A stretch of 64,000 nucleotides of DNA, taken from contig DATEOF010000354.1 in assembly GCA_035274465.1 (NCBI GenBank), positions 40,026-104,025 on the forward strand, written 5' to 3'. How positions within the stretch are numbered: position 1 is the stretch's first letter; each line of letters starts with the position of its first letter. Position numbers and translations under genes: made by a program. Below are positions 45,000-52,685 of this stretch, piece by piece. This DNA is from JADGRF01 sp035274465. GTDB lineage: Bacteria; Myxococcota_A; Polyangia; Polyangiales; JAFGIB01. The notes beneath the pieces are model-generated. The model saw only the letters and a list, made by a program, of their open reading frames with translations, ran no database searches and was not told the origin of the DNA.

Positions 45000-47633
45000 C
45001 TACGGCAAGCCGTAGACGCGGATGCCGCCGACGGAGGCGTCGCCTGGGCCGGCTTTGACGAACTGGAACTGGAAGCCTTCGGTCACGATCACGTATCCAC
45101 GCATGACCGTGACCGCGCTTCCAACGCGATAGGCGACGGTTCCGCCCCCGGCGCTGCTGTTCCACAGCTCGGTTCCGTTGAGCGCGTTGAAGGCGTAGAC
45201 GCGGCCGCCGCTGGTTCCGGTGTAGACCACGCCACCGGCATACGTGACCGCGCCGAGGCACGCGGTCGGGCGCGTGATCTGCCACTTCAAGGCACCCGTC
45301 ACTGCATCACGCGCCTGCAGGTGGCAGGTGATGCTGGTCGAGTTCCAGTTCTGCGCGGCGAGTGCCGACAGCGGAAAGTCATGACCGCTGATGTAGAGCA
45401 CGCCGTCGTGGTAGGCAGCCGTGGCCATCACGCCGCCGAGTGCCGAGCCGCTCGAGATGATCGCCTCCCAGACGCGCTGGCCGGTCCCGCGATCGAACGC
45501 GCGGTAGATGCCTTCCTTGCTGCCGACGCCGACGAAGTCGCGGCAGCCACGCGTGTAGAGGTTCGGCGAGGCGCCGATGTCCCAGTCGGGCTCGGTGGTC
45601 GCGTCCAGGCTGAAGTTGTCGCCCGATTCATACTGGTCGGACCACAACAAGTCGCCGTTGGTGTAGTCGAGGCCGAGCAGCGCGTCGCTGTAAGGTCCAG
45701 CCGGCGCCTTGTACGCGTTGCCGGTGCCCACGTACATCATGTTGCGTTCCTGGTCGATCGCCGGCGTGGACCAGACACTGACACCCGCGCCGTATTGCGT
45801 GGGCTGCACCAGCGTGCGCCAAAGCTCGGCACCGGTGCTCTTGTTGAGCGCGATGATCTCACCGCGGAAGGTGCGGTTGGCCGAGTCCGGGGTGTCACCC
45901 GTCGCGACCAGCAGGCGATTACCGACGACGCGCGGCGACGACCACAAGAACTTGCCGCCATCGAAGCTCGGGTTGCTGACGTCCGCCGCCCAGATCGGGC
46001 TGCCGTCGGCCAGCGAGAATGCCTTGACCATGCCGCCGTGGTCAGTCGTGTAGATCACCCCGCTGTCCACCGCAGGCGTCGATGTGGAGCGCGCTGCCGT
46101 GCCGATGCTGCGTGACCACAACAACCTGCCTGTGCTCAGCTCGTGCGCTCGCAGGATCGACTTCCAGTCGATCCAGTACACCGTGGAGCCGATCACGATC
46201 GGGTTGCTCACCGCGCTGACGTCCTGCAGCGTCCACTTCGAGCGGATGTTCGCCACGGTGGACGGCGTCAGGATGTTCTCGTCAGGATTGGCGAACGTGT
46301 TGCTGAAGCCGCGTCCGTACGTGGGCCAGTCGGCCGACTCGCTCAGCTCGGGTGGGTCGATGCAGCACTGCACCGCGTTGGACTGGCTGCCGATCGGGCC
46401 GAGGCGCCTGAAGCGGACGGCGTCGGCGATGGTGTAGCCGTCGCCGGCACCGCGGATCTGTACGTAGCCGCCCGTCCCTGGCTGCAAGTCGTACACGCCG
46501 AGCACGTTCCAGCGGCCGCCGTTCTGCTCCTGGTTCACGGTGCGGTTGTCCGTGCAACCCGAGAACGCCACCGTCACGGGCGCTGCAGCGGGGCGGTTGC
46601 TCGCTGCGGACCACCACATCGAGACTTCGTAGGCGCCGCTGCTCGCGATGTTGGGCGTGAAGCGTGCGGTCTTCGTGGCGTCGCCGCTGCCGCCGTGCAC
46701 GTAGTTCGTGTTGAAGTAGCCGGGAGACGAGGTCGAGCTGGTCCAGCTTCCCGTGGTCGTGAAGCAGCAGCTGTAGGGAGCGCCGGCTACGTTGTCGATG
46801 ATGATCTCGATGGGCGCCACGCAGTTCTCGTCCAGCGTCCCGTCGCAGTCATCGTCGATGCCGTTGCAGGTGGAGTCGTCGCTCGCCGGGCTCCCGGGCA
46901 GGCAGCTGTTTTGCACGACACCGCTCACGCACGAGGTGGCGCCCGATCTGACACAAGCGCCGACGCCACAGCTCGTGGGCATGGACGCATAGGCTTCGTC
47001 GACCCGAGTGTCGCCATCGTCGTCGACACCATCGCAGTCGTTGTCCGGTGGCGGCGGCGCCACGCAACCGTTGCTGCCCGAGGCGGCCTCGCGCTGGAAC
47101 CGCACCGCATCGGCGATGGTGAAGCCGCTGTCGGCTGCAGTGATGCGCACCTGCTTCGGGTTGTCGAAGCGCGCGCTCGCGCCGCCGAGCCGCACCCACT
47201 GACCGCCGGAGACGCCCTGGTTCACCGTGAGCTGCTTGGTGCAGCCAGTACCGCTGCCGTAAGTAATCGTCACGGGCACCGCGTCTGCACGGCTGACGCT
47301 GCTCGCCGGCCACCACATGAACACTGCGTAGGCGCCGTCGTCGAGGTTAGTCGCCGGCCAGCTCGCGAAGCGGCTCGGTGCGGCGCCGGTTCCGCTGTAG
47401 TGATAGCTGCCGCCTTGAGCACCCGACAGGCTGCGAGTCTGCCAGCCACTGCTGAACGTCGCCCCGGCGCTCGTGTCGTCGACGATCGAGTCGGTCAGTG
47501 CTTGCACCTGCACTGCGACCTCGACTTCCTCGCGCGGCGCGCTGAAACAGCTCGCGAGAAGCAATCCCAATGCACCCACGGCAGACAGATCCCTAACAAC
47601 ACGAAGCCCGGAACCCAATCTGACCTGATGCAT
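45000..47633 (-). CDS. Lipoprotein with golvesin-like, MopE-like and PQQ-propeller domains
   Basis: An 877-residue surface lipoprotein; the signal ends 'ALGLLLASC' (Cys29). Two copies of a golvesin C-terminal-like domain lie at about 47-165 and 260-385; each ends in the same phrase ('FTIADAVRF', 'YTIADAVRF'). Between them is a cysteine-rich MopE-like segment with Asp-rich repeats ('DNDCDGVDDDGDTRVDE', 'CNGIDDDCDGTLDE') suited to calcium binding. The last 470 residues form a PQQ-type beta-propeller ('GRLLWSRSIGTAARSTSTPA', 'TGALKWQITRPTACLGAVTY'). Enzyme activity is uncertain because no dehydrogenase-specific motif was identified. ATG 47633 follows GGGGGAGG. Divergent from the next gene across 128 bp. 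Confidence 0.9.
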   Translation of the reverse strand: MHQVRLGSGLRVVRDLSAVGALGLLLASCFSAPREEVEVAVQVQALTDSIVDDTSAGATFSSGWQTRSLSGAQGGSYHYSGTGAAPSRFASWPATNLDDGAYAVFMWWPASSVSRADAVPVTITYGSGTGCTKQLTVNQGVSGGQWVRLGGASARFDNPKQVRITAADSGFTIADAVRFQREAASGSNGCVAPPPPDNDCDGVDDDGDTRVDEAYASMPTSCGVGACVRSGATSCVSGVVQNSCLPGSPASDDSTCNGIDDDCDGTLDENCVAPIEIIIDNVAGAPYSCCFTTTGSWTSSTSSPGYFNTNYVHGGSGDATKTARFTPNIASSGAYEVSMWWSAASNRPAAAPVTVAFSGCTDNRTVNQEQNGGRWNVLGVYDLQPGTGGYVQIRGAGDGYTIADAVRFRRLGPIGSQSNAVQCCIDPPELSESADWPTYGRGFSNTFANPDENILTPSTVANIRSKWTLQDVSAVSNPIVIGSTVYWIDWKSILRAHELSTGRLLWSRSIGTAARSTSTPAVDSGVIYTTDHGGMVKAFSLADGSPIWAADVSNPSFDGGKFLWSSPRVVGNRLLVATGDTPDSANRTFRGEIIALNKSTGAELWRTLVQPTQYGAGVSVWSTPAIDQERNMMYVGTGNAYKAPAGPYSDALLGLDYTNGDLLWSDQYESGDNFSLDATTEPDWDIGASPNLYTRGCRDFVGVGSKEGIYRAFDRGTGQRVWEAIISSGSALGGVMATAAYHDGVLYISGHDFPLSALAAQNWNSTSITCHLQARDAVTGALKWQITRPTACLGAVTYAGGVVYTGTSGGRVYAFNALNGTELWNSSAGGGTVAYRVGSAVTVMRGYVIVTEGFQFQFVKAGPGDASVGGIRVYGLP

Positions 47634-47761
47634 GAAACAGACCTCCCCCGGGTTGTCCCCGCGAACGCGACACTCACCCGCCCGATGACCCGGCGGACGA
47701 TAGCTCACAACTAACGTCGTGTCACTTGCGCCCAGTTGACCCGTGATGTACTCAGGCTTGG

Positions 47762-49061
47762 ATGGGGAGACTCGGCGTACTTGTTCTGCTTGCAACAACC
47801 TCGTTGCTGAGCTGTGCGAACGAGCAGAATCGCGATGCGGCAACACGAGGCGATGCCGCACCGCATCGCAGGACTGCCCGCGACGCGATGGTTCGAGAGG
47901 AACCCACCCTCGACGCCAGCGTCGACAGCATGGTCAGAGAACCGACGGGGTTGGACGCCAGTGAGCGAGGCGATCGGGCCGTCGATGCCAGCGATGCACG
48001 CACAGACGCGGCGCGCGATACGAGCGACGCACATCTTGACGCTGCAGGTAGTAACCGCGACGGTGCCCAGGCCGACGCGGCGTTGCCTGATGATGCGGAC
48101 GGCGGCGTACCGGGCGACGCCGCGACTGCCGCGCCAACTCGCTGGGCGCCGCCTCCGGGCGCGCTCCCGAAAACCATCAACTACATCTACATCGAAAGCG
48201 ACCCAGGCGACTGGGTGCTACGAGGCCACTCATACCTCTACACCCAAGCCAACTCCGTCATCGGTCTCCGACCGAACCAGCAGGGTACTGTCCAATTCGA
48301 CGTCAGTGGCGATCAATCCTGGACGGGCAGCTTCCAGCCGACGGCCGACGCCGCGCCTCTTGTTGCCGGCTACTATCCCGATTCTCATCGCTATCCGTTC
48401 TACAAACCGGGTATCGCCTGGACCGGCGAAGGTGCTGCCTGCAACACGATCAATGGATGGCTGTCGATCGATCACGTGAGCTACGTGGCGAACGCACTGA
48501 CCGAGATCGATCTACGTTTCGAGCAGCATTGTGACGATGACGTTCCCGGTCTGCGCGGCGCAATCCACTGGCGCTCGGACGATCGGACCGCACCGATGGG
48601 GCCCGGTGAACCCTCCCCCGCCAGGCCTGTGGCAGCCCGCAGCAGGAACGACCCCAGTCAGTGGCAACTACATCTACACGCAGTGGAATCTCGACACTCC
48701 GGAGATCCTCGCCGCTCCGGAGGTCGTGATTCAGGTGTCGACCTTCACGAACAGCCCGGTCGGGCACATCATGATCCTCGACCGAATCGGAAGTCAGAGT
48801 GACTTCGTCACCATGGTGGGCCTGGCAAAGCTCCAACCTGGCTACTACGGAGATGTGCTCGAATACCCGTTCCACAATCCAGCGCGGGGCGGCATGCGTT
48901 GGATGCTGGGTAGCAGCTGCGGCTCGCGCGCCGGTTGGTTCGTCGTCGATCACGTCACGTATGGGAACGACCTGGTGCGCGAGCTCGACCTTCGTTTCGA
49001 ATCTGGGTGCATTGGGCAGTCGCCTCCGCTCCACGGACAGGTGCACTACGTCGCACCATGA
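47762..49061 (+). CDS. Two-domain lipoprotein, interrupted by a +1 frameshift
   Basis: The gene starts with a lipoprotein signal ('LLATTSLLSC'), then an Asp/Ala/Arg-rich linker (about 20-130). Domain 1 ('INYIYIESDPGDWVLRGH' to 'EIDLRFEQHCDDDVPGLRG') is followed, in a different frame, by a homologous domain 2 ('GNYIYTQWN' to 'ELDLRFESGCIGQSPPLHG'). Both end in the shared pattern 'DLRFE..C.....L.G..H'. The span of 1300 bases is one more than a multiple of three, and the switch lies near 48596-48605, in a GGGGCCCGG run. Removing one base gives a single protein of about 432 residues. Similar domains occur in unannotated secreted proteins of other bacteria. Either a sequencing error or a recent lesion explains the break. 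Confidence 0.75.
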
Positions 49062-49070
49062 TGGGACGGC

Positions 49071-49712
49071 TCAACGCCCGCGCTTCAACTTCGCTTCCAC
49101 TTCGTCTGCGAACGTCTGCAGGGGTCGGTCCAGCGGACGAGGTCCGCGCGGCAGCCGCTTCTCGACCTCTTCCCCGAGCCACAGGCCGTTGGTTCTCGCG
49201 CGCTCGCGCTGCGCTTCGACCGCGGCGTGGTACACCCGGCTTTGCCGTTGTGTGGTCGCGGGTTTACGCGGCGAGAGCTCGGCCTCGTCGAAGTCATAGG
49301 TCGTCGCGCCCGCCCGAGCTTGCAGACCCCCAGCTTCGAGCCGATCCAGTGCAGCCTGGCTCAACTGCTCGGGCTCGACGTCGAGCCTGTTCAGCACGCG
49401 ATAGGCGGCGCAGTGACGTTCGTGAGCGAGGACGTGCAGCAGGTGCAGAGGAAACATCCGCTGCATACCCATCGCGATCGCCAACTTCCTCCCGCGTTCG
49501 ATCACCACTTCGATCGTGCTCGGGCGTTCGTCGACGAAGATCAGCTCCGCAGCCAACCGCACGTCGCGCAAGCCGAATTGCGCGCAGAGTGTCAGCACGC
49601 TCGAGTCGTACCGATACAACGAGACGAGCAGGTGTGCGGTCGACGGAACCTGACCGCGCCGCCGAGCGAGTTCCTTGGCCGAACCGAGTGCGTCCGAAAG
49701 CCAACCGCGCAT
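49071..49712 (-). CDS. Stand-alone Clp N-terminal-domain protein
   Basis: A 213-residue protein that consists mainly of a double Clp-N repeat: 'ALGSAKELARRRGQVPSTAH' then 'RGRKLAIAMGMQRMFPLHLL'. Each is the 'A...A...g...v...HLLlal' helix pattern that binds adaptors or substrates in ClpA/ClpC. No AAA+ module follows; the C-terminal 70 residues are Arg/Glu-rich and unlike ClpC. It may bind protein substrates or modulate a Clp unfoldase. ATG 49712 has GGAAG upstream; a TTG 27 bp earlier is also in frame. Its stop is 9 bp from the convergent gene. Confidence 0.85.
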   Translation of the reverse strand: MRGWLSDALGSAKELARRRGQVPSTAHLLVSLYRYDSSVLTLCAQFGLRDVRLAAELIFVDERPSTIEVVIERGRKLAIAMGMQRMFPLHLLHVLAHERHCAAYRVLNRLDVEPEQLSQAALDRLEAGGLQARAGATTYDFDEAELSPRKPATTQRQSRVYHAAVEAQRERARTNGLWLGEEVEKRLPRGPRPLDRPLQTFADEVEAKLKRGR

Positions 49713-49776
49713 GCCAGCTTCCGATAGCAAACGGCGCAAGGCGCACCAAATTCTTTGCGCGTTTAGCTCGCGATGT

Positions 49777-49811
49777 CCCCCCGTCCAGGAGCGGACACGG
49801 GGGGCGTGTTT
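49777..49811 (+). terminator. GC hairpin followed by a T-run
   Basis: CCCCCCGTCC (49777-49786) pairs with GGACACGGGGGG (49793-49804) with a 2-nt bulge, then TTTT follows at 49808-49811. It has the form of an intrinsic terminator on the plus strand, but no plus-strand gene ends just before it. It could act as an attenuator in the leader of the 49886 gene or stop antisense transcription into it. Confidence 0.4.
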
Positions 49812-49885
49812 TCAACCGTGATTCACGGGACTTCGGAGTCCTTCGATGGAGCTGGCAGAGGTGGTAACATCGCCCGCCATAGCCT

Positions 49886-50494
49886 ATGCGACCCCCACCC
49901 ATATTCGGACGCATCAACGCGGAGTGGCAGCGATTTACCCGAGCCCTGCCGGGTGAACGCTTCATCGAGTACTACGAGCACCATCAACGCCGCGCGTCGG
50001 AGGGACTGCTCGCGCTCACGTATTTCGCGACGTTCTTCTGCGTGGGCATGGCGATCCTGCTGTGCTTCGTGTCCGGCCCGGCGTGGATCTACTGGCTGCT
50101 GAGCGCGGTGTTGCTACCGGGGGAGTCGCGCAGAGCGGCCGTCGTGCTCGATCGCGTCGAGCGCACGATTCGCAGACTCGTCAACCCGCGCGCGCGACAC
50201 GGCGGGTACGACGTGGTCGAGAGCGAGATCCTGCCCAACCCGCCCCGACCTCGCCCGACGCTGCGGCCCAGGCGCACGACTTCAGCGCCGCCGCCGCCAG
50301 CTGCAGCCGTGGCGGCCCCCGAGCGCCGGGTCACGGATCCGCGCGCCGTGTGGCTGAACACCCGGGCCGGCGGAGTATCCGGGGCCGCGCGGATGCGCAG
50401 AACGCAGAAACTCTGGGCGCCTGAACCACCGCCCACTCGCACGCCGGTGCCGGTACCGGTGCCTCTCGACCGGCGCACGCCGACGCCGACCTGA
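49886..50494 (+). CDS. Small membrane protein with basic Pro-rich tail
   Basis: A 202-residue protein. Residues 1-40 are amphipathic ('RALPGERFIEYYEHHQRRA'), followed by two hydrophobic helices (about 41-62 and 64-80), 'PGESRRAAVVLDRVER' and a long Pro/Arg/Ala tail. The layout 'PGERF...R..., two TM helices, ...P' resembles small PGPGW-type membrane proteins of unknown role. No enzyme motif. ATG 49886 is the first in-frame start. Confidence 0.7.
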   Translation: MRPPPIFGRINAEWQRFTRALPGERFIEYYEHHQRRASEGLLALTYFATFFCVGMAILLCFVSGPAWIYWLLSAVLLPGESRRAAVVLDRVERTIRRLVNPRARHGGYDVVESEILPNPPRPRPTLRPRRTTSAPPPPAAAVAAPERRVTDPRAVWLNTRAGGVSGAARMRRTQKLWAPEPPPTRTPVPVPVPLDRRTPTPT

Positions 50495-50609
50495 AACGTC
50501 TGCCTTCCAGCCGTCGAGCGGGGCGCTGCGCACTCTGGCGCGGCGAGTCACCGGTTGTGTCACGCGCCGGTCATTGCCTGGTGCGTGCCGAGGTGCGTCT
50601 AATCCGCCC

Positions 50610-51794
50610 ATGAAATTCGGCATCTTCTACGAGCTTCAGCTGCCTCGGCCCTGGGATATAGACAGCGAATGGCGGCTATATCACGACGCGCTGGCGGAGC
50701 TCGAGCTCGCCGATCAGCTCGGCTACGACTATGCCTGGCAAGTCGAACATCACTTCCTCGAGGAGTACTCGCACTCTCCCGCCCCCGAAGTGTTCCTCGG
50801 CGCGGCGAGTCAGCGCACCAAACGCATTCGCCTCGGTCACGGCATCGTCCAGCTGACGACCAGTCATCCTGCCAAGGTCGCCGAGCGTGTGTCGGTGCTC
50901 GATCTCTTGAGCAACGGGCGCGCCGAGCTCGGCACCGGGGAGAGCGCGAGCATCACCGAGCTCGAACCGTTTGGCATCACGATGGAAGGCAAACGGGCGC
51001 ACTGGGAGGACGCCATCCGCTGCCTCGTGCCGATGTTCGGCTCCGGCGGCGTGAGCTACAAGGGCACGCACTTCGACTTCCCGCTGCGCAACGTACTCCC
51101 GAAGCCACGCCAAAAGCCTCACCCACCGCTCTGGATGGCTTGCTCGCAGCTGGAGACCATCGCCTACGCAGGCAAGCGTGGCATGGGCGCGCTCGGCTTT
51201 CAGTTCGTGAGCGCGGACGCAGCGCATGCCTGGGTGCACGCCTACTACAACGCGTTCACCAAGCGTCGCGAGCTGCTCGCTGACTACGCGACCAACCCGA
51301 ACATCGCGCTGGTCAGCATCTTCATGTGCGCCGAGACCGACGAGGAGGCGCGCGCGAAGGCCGACGGCGCCACGTTCTTCCAGTTCTGCTTGCGCTACTA
51401 CGGCCAGAGTACGGCGCGACAACGGCCCGCACCGGGTACGGTCGATATGTGGCAGCTGTACAATGAGTGGAAGCGCAACAACGCGGAGTCCGCGGCCAAG
51501 GCGCTATCCGGAGGTCTCATCGGCTCACCCGAGACGATCCGTCGCAAGCTCCGCAAGTTCGAACAGTCGAATATCGACCAAGTCATCCTGCTCAATCAGG
51601 CAGGGCGCAATACACACGGCGACATCTGCGACAGTCTCGAGCTGTTCGCGCGCGAGGTCATGCCGGAGTTTCACGCCAACATACCGGAGCACGAGGTCTG
51701 GAAGGCGAAGGTCCTCGCGGGGGAGATCCAACTCGAGGAGATCGATACCGACCGCTTCACTCAGCGCTTCGGGGACAAAGCCGTCCGCGTGTAG
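50610..51794 (+). CDS. LLM-class flavin-dependent oxidoreductase
   Basis: A 394-residue bacterial-luciferase-like enzyme. It begins with the canonical 'MKFGIFYELQLPRPW' strand, then 'YDYAWQVEHHFLEEYSHSPA' (EHH is typical of the family), 'IRLGHGIVQLTTSHP', 'VLDLLSNGRAELGTG' and 'GLIGSPETIRRKLRKFEQ'. The TIM-barrel fold binds FMN and reacts with O2 or F420-related substrates; the actual substrate is unknown. ATG 50610 was chosen because it starts beta-strand 1 directly. The gene ends 120 bp before the hairpin element. Confidence 0.93.
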   Translation: MKFGIFYELQLPRPWDIDSEWRLYHDALAELELADQLGYDYAWQVEHHFLEEYSHSPAPEVFLGAASQRTKRIRLGHGIVQLTTSHPAKVAERVSVLDLLSNGRAELGTGESASITELEPFGITMEGKRAHWEDAIRCLVPMFGSGGVSYKGTHFDFPLRNVLPKPRQKPHPPLWMACSQLETIAYAGKRGMGALGFQFVSADAAHAWVHAYYNAFTKRRELLADYATNPNIALVSIFMCAETDEEARAKADGATFFQFCLRYYGQSTARQRPAPGTVDMWQLYNEWKRNNAESAAKALSGGLIGSPETIRRKLRKFEQSNIDQVILLNQAGRNTHGDICDSLELFAREVMPEFHANIPEHEVWKAKVLAGEIQLEEIDTDRFTQRFGDKAVRV

Positions 51795-51913
51795 TTGGTG
51801 CGCTCGGACTCACGGATACGCGCGCACAACTCGAGAGGCTCGCCGCGTAAGCGCTTTCACCGCTTTCGTTGCGGCTCGCGAACAGCCTGTAGCAGCGACC
51901 GACAAACGCAGCG

Positions 51914-52036
51914 GAAGGGCCAGTTTAGGGGCAAGGGTGTCCACCTTTTCTTGCCCTTGGACGAGGGCGGGGGTCACGGAAAAGGGCAAGGGCACGGGCA
52001 GGTTTAAGGGTACGGGTGGGCGGCACGGGAATGGGG
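51914..52036. repeat. Left inverted-repeat arm of the hairpin element
   Basis: Begins GAAGGGCCAGTTTAGG and is the inverse complement of 52444-52565. The single mismatch in the outer 97 bp is at 51933. The arm has regularly spaced G-tracts on the plus strand (around 51983-52010: GGGCAAGGGCACGGG, then GGG), which could also form a G-quadruplex. Confidence 0.95.
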
Positions 52037-52081
52037 CGCTTGAGCGACGCAACTGCGGGGGAGCGCGTCCGATGAACCGGC

Positions 52082-52435
52082 ATGACGCTGGATCACGAAA
52101 AGCTCAACGTCTATCGTCACGCGCTCGCGCTGCTGAAGATATGTGACGAGATCATTCAACATCTCCCCAAGGGCCGAGCCCACGTCAAAGAACAGCTCGA
52201 AGACGCCGCAACTTCGGTCGTCGCGAACACCGCAGAAGGCGCAGGCGAATTTAGCGGCAAAGAGAAGGCGCGCTTCTACCGCATGGCGCGCCGCTCGGCG
52301 ACAGAGATCGCTGCGTGGGTCGATATCATCGCAAAACGTCGCGAAGCCCCGGAACCGCTCCTCCAACGCGCGAGGCACGAGTTAGAGATCGTCGTGCCCA
52401 TGCTCGTCAAGCTCGTCCGAACCTGCGAGCGCTAA
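52082..52435 (+). CDS. Four-helix-bundle protein (23S rRNA-IVP family)
   Basis: A 117-residue all-helical protein. 'LNVYRHALALLKICDEIIQ' forms helix 1. 'DAATSVVANTAEGAG' is the family's most conserved block, with the A-x-S-x-x-x-N-x-A-E-G motif. 'FYRMARRSATEIAAWVDII' forms helix 3. These features match the four-helix-bundle family first described as proteins encoded in 23S rRNA intervening sequences and related to the Avd proteins of diversity-generating retroelements, which bind nucleic acid. No reverse transcriptase is present. It lies between 97-bp near-perfect inverted repeats and is the only gene of the element. The start lacks a clear ribosome site. Confidence 0.92.
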   Translation: MTLDHEKLNVYRHALALLKICDEIIQHLPKGRAHVKEQLEDAATSVVANTAEGAGEFSGKEKARFYRMARRSATEIAAWVDIIAKRREAPEPLLQRARHELEIVVPMLVKLVRTCER

Positions 52436-52443
52436 GCCAACCC

Positions 52444-52565
52444 GCCCATTCCCGTGCCCCAACCCGGGCCCTTAAACCTGCCCGTGCCCTTGCCCTTTTC
52501 CGTGACCCCCGCCCTCGTCCAAGGGCAAGAAAAGGTGGACACCCTGGCCCCTAAACTGGCCCTTC
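52444..52565. repeat. Right inverted-repeat arm of the hairpin element
   Basis: Inverse complement of 51914-52036. Its inner end lies 9 bp past the stop of the four-helix-bundle gene, so the coding region fills the loop on this side. Confidence 0.95.
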
Positions 52566-52625
52566 TCTCTTGCAACCCACGCGACGGCGGGCGGCGACAG
52601 CTTCGGCAAAGAGCGACAGCGGCGG

Positions 52626-52653
52626 CGAGGCGAGGCGAGGCGAGGCGAGGCGA
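52626..52653. repeat. CGAGG pentanucleotide tandem repeat
   Basis: Five exact copies of CGAGG (52626-52650) plus a partial copy, 60 bp outside the right arm of the hairpin element and 33 bp before the end of the convergent copper-monooxygenase-like gene. It is non-coding; a slippage-prone site. Confidence 0.9.
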
Positions 52654-52685
52654 CAGCCCAAGTGCTGCGACCACTGCTCTAGCGC

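Larger units (their letters stand above)
51914..52565. mobile_element. Hairpin-bounded element encoding a four-helix-bundle protein
   Basis: A 652-bp unit bounded by inverted repeats of about 122 bp. The outer 97 bp of each arm (51914-52010 and 52565-52469) match at 96 positions; the next 25 bp still match with several changes. The four-helix-bundle gene lies wholly between the arms. As RNA, the arms would fold into a very long stem with the gene in the loop. That is how intervening sequences in 23S rRNA genes are built, and they encode the same protein family. No transposase and no convincing flanking target duplication were seen. Mobility and RNA processing are inferences; the repeat itself is read directly. 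Confidence 0.75.

Noticed and set aside
51914..52565. Diversity-generating retroelement (because of the Avd-like protein)
   Set aside because: No reverse transcriptase and no template/variable repeat pair were seen in the window.
51914..52565. The element as a true 23S rRNA intervening sequence
   Set aside because: The flanking DNA is an oxidoreductase gene and a monooxygenase gene, with no rRNA sequence.
51880..52600. Target-site duplication flanking the hairpin element
   Set aside because: Bases just outside the two arms do not match as direct repeats at any length I could support.
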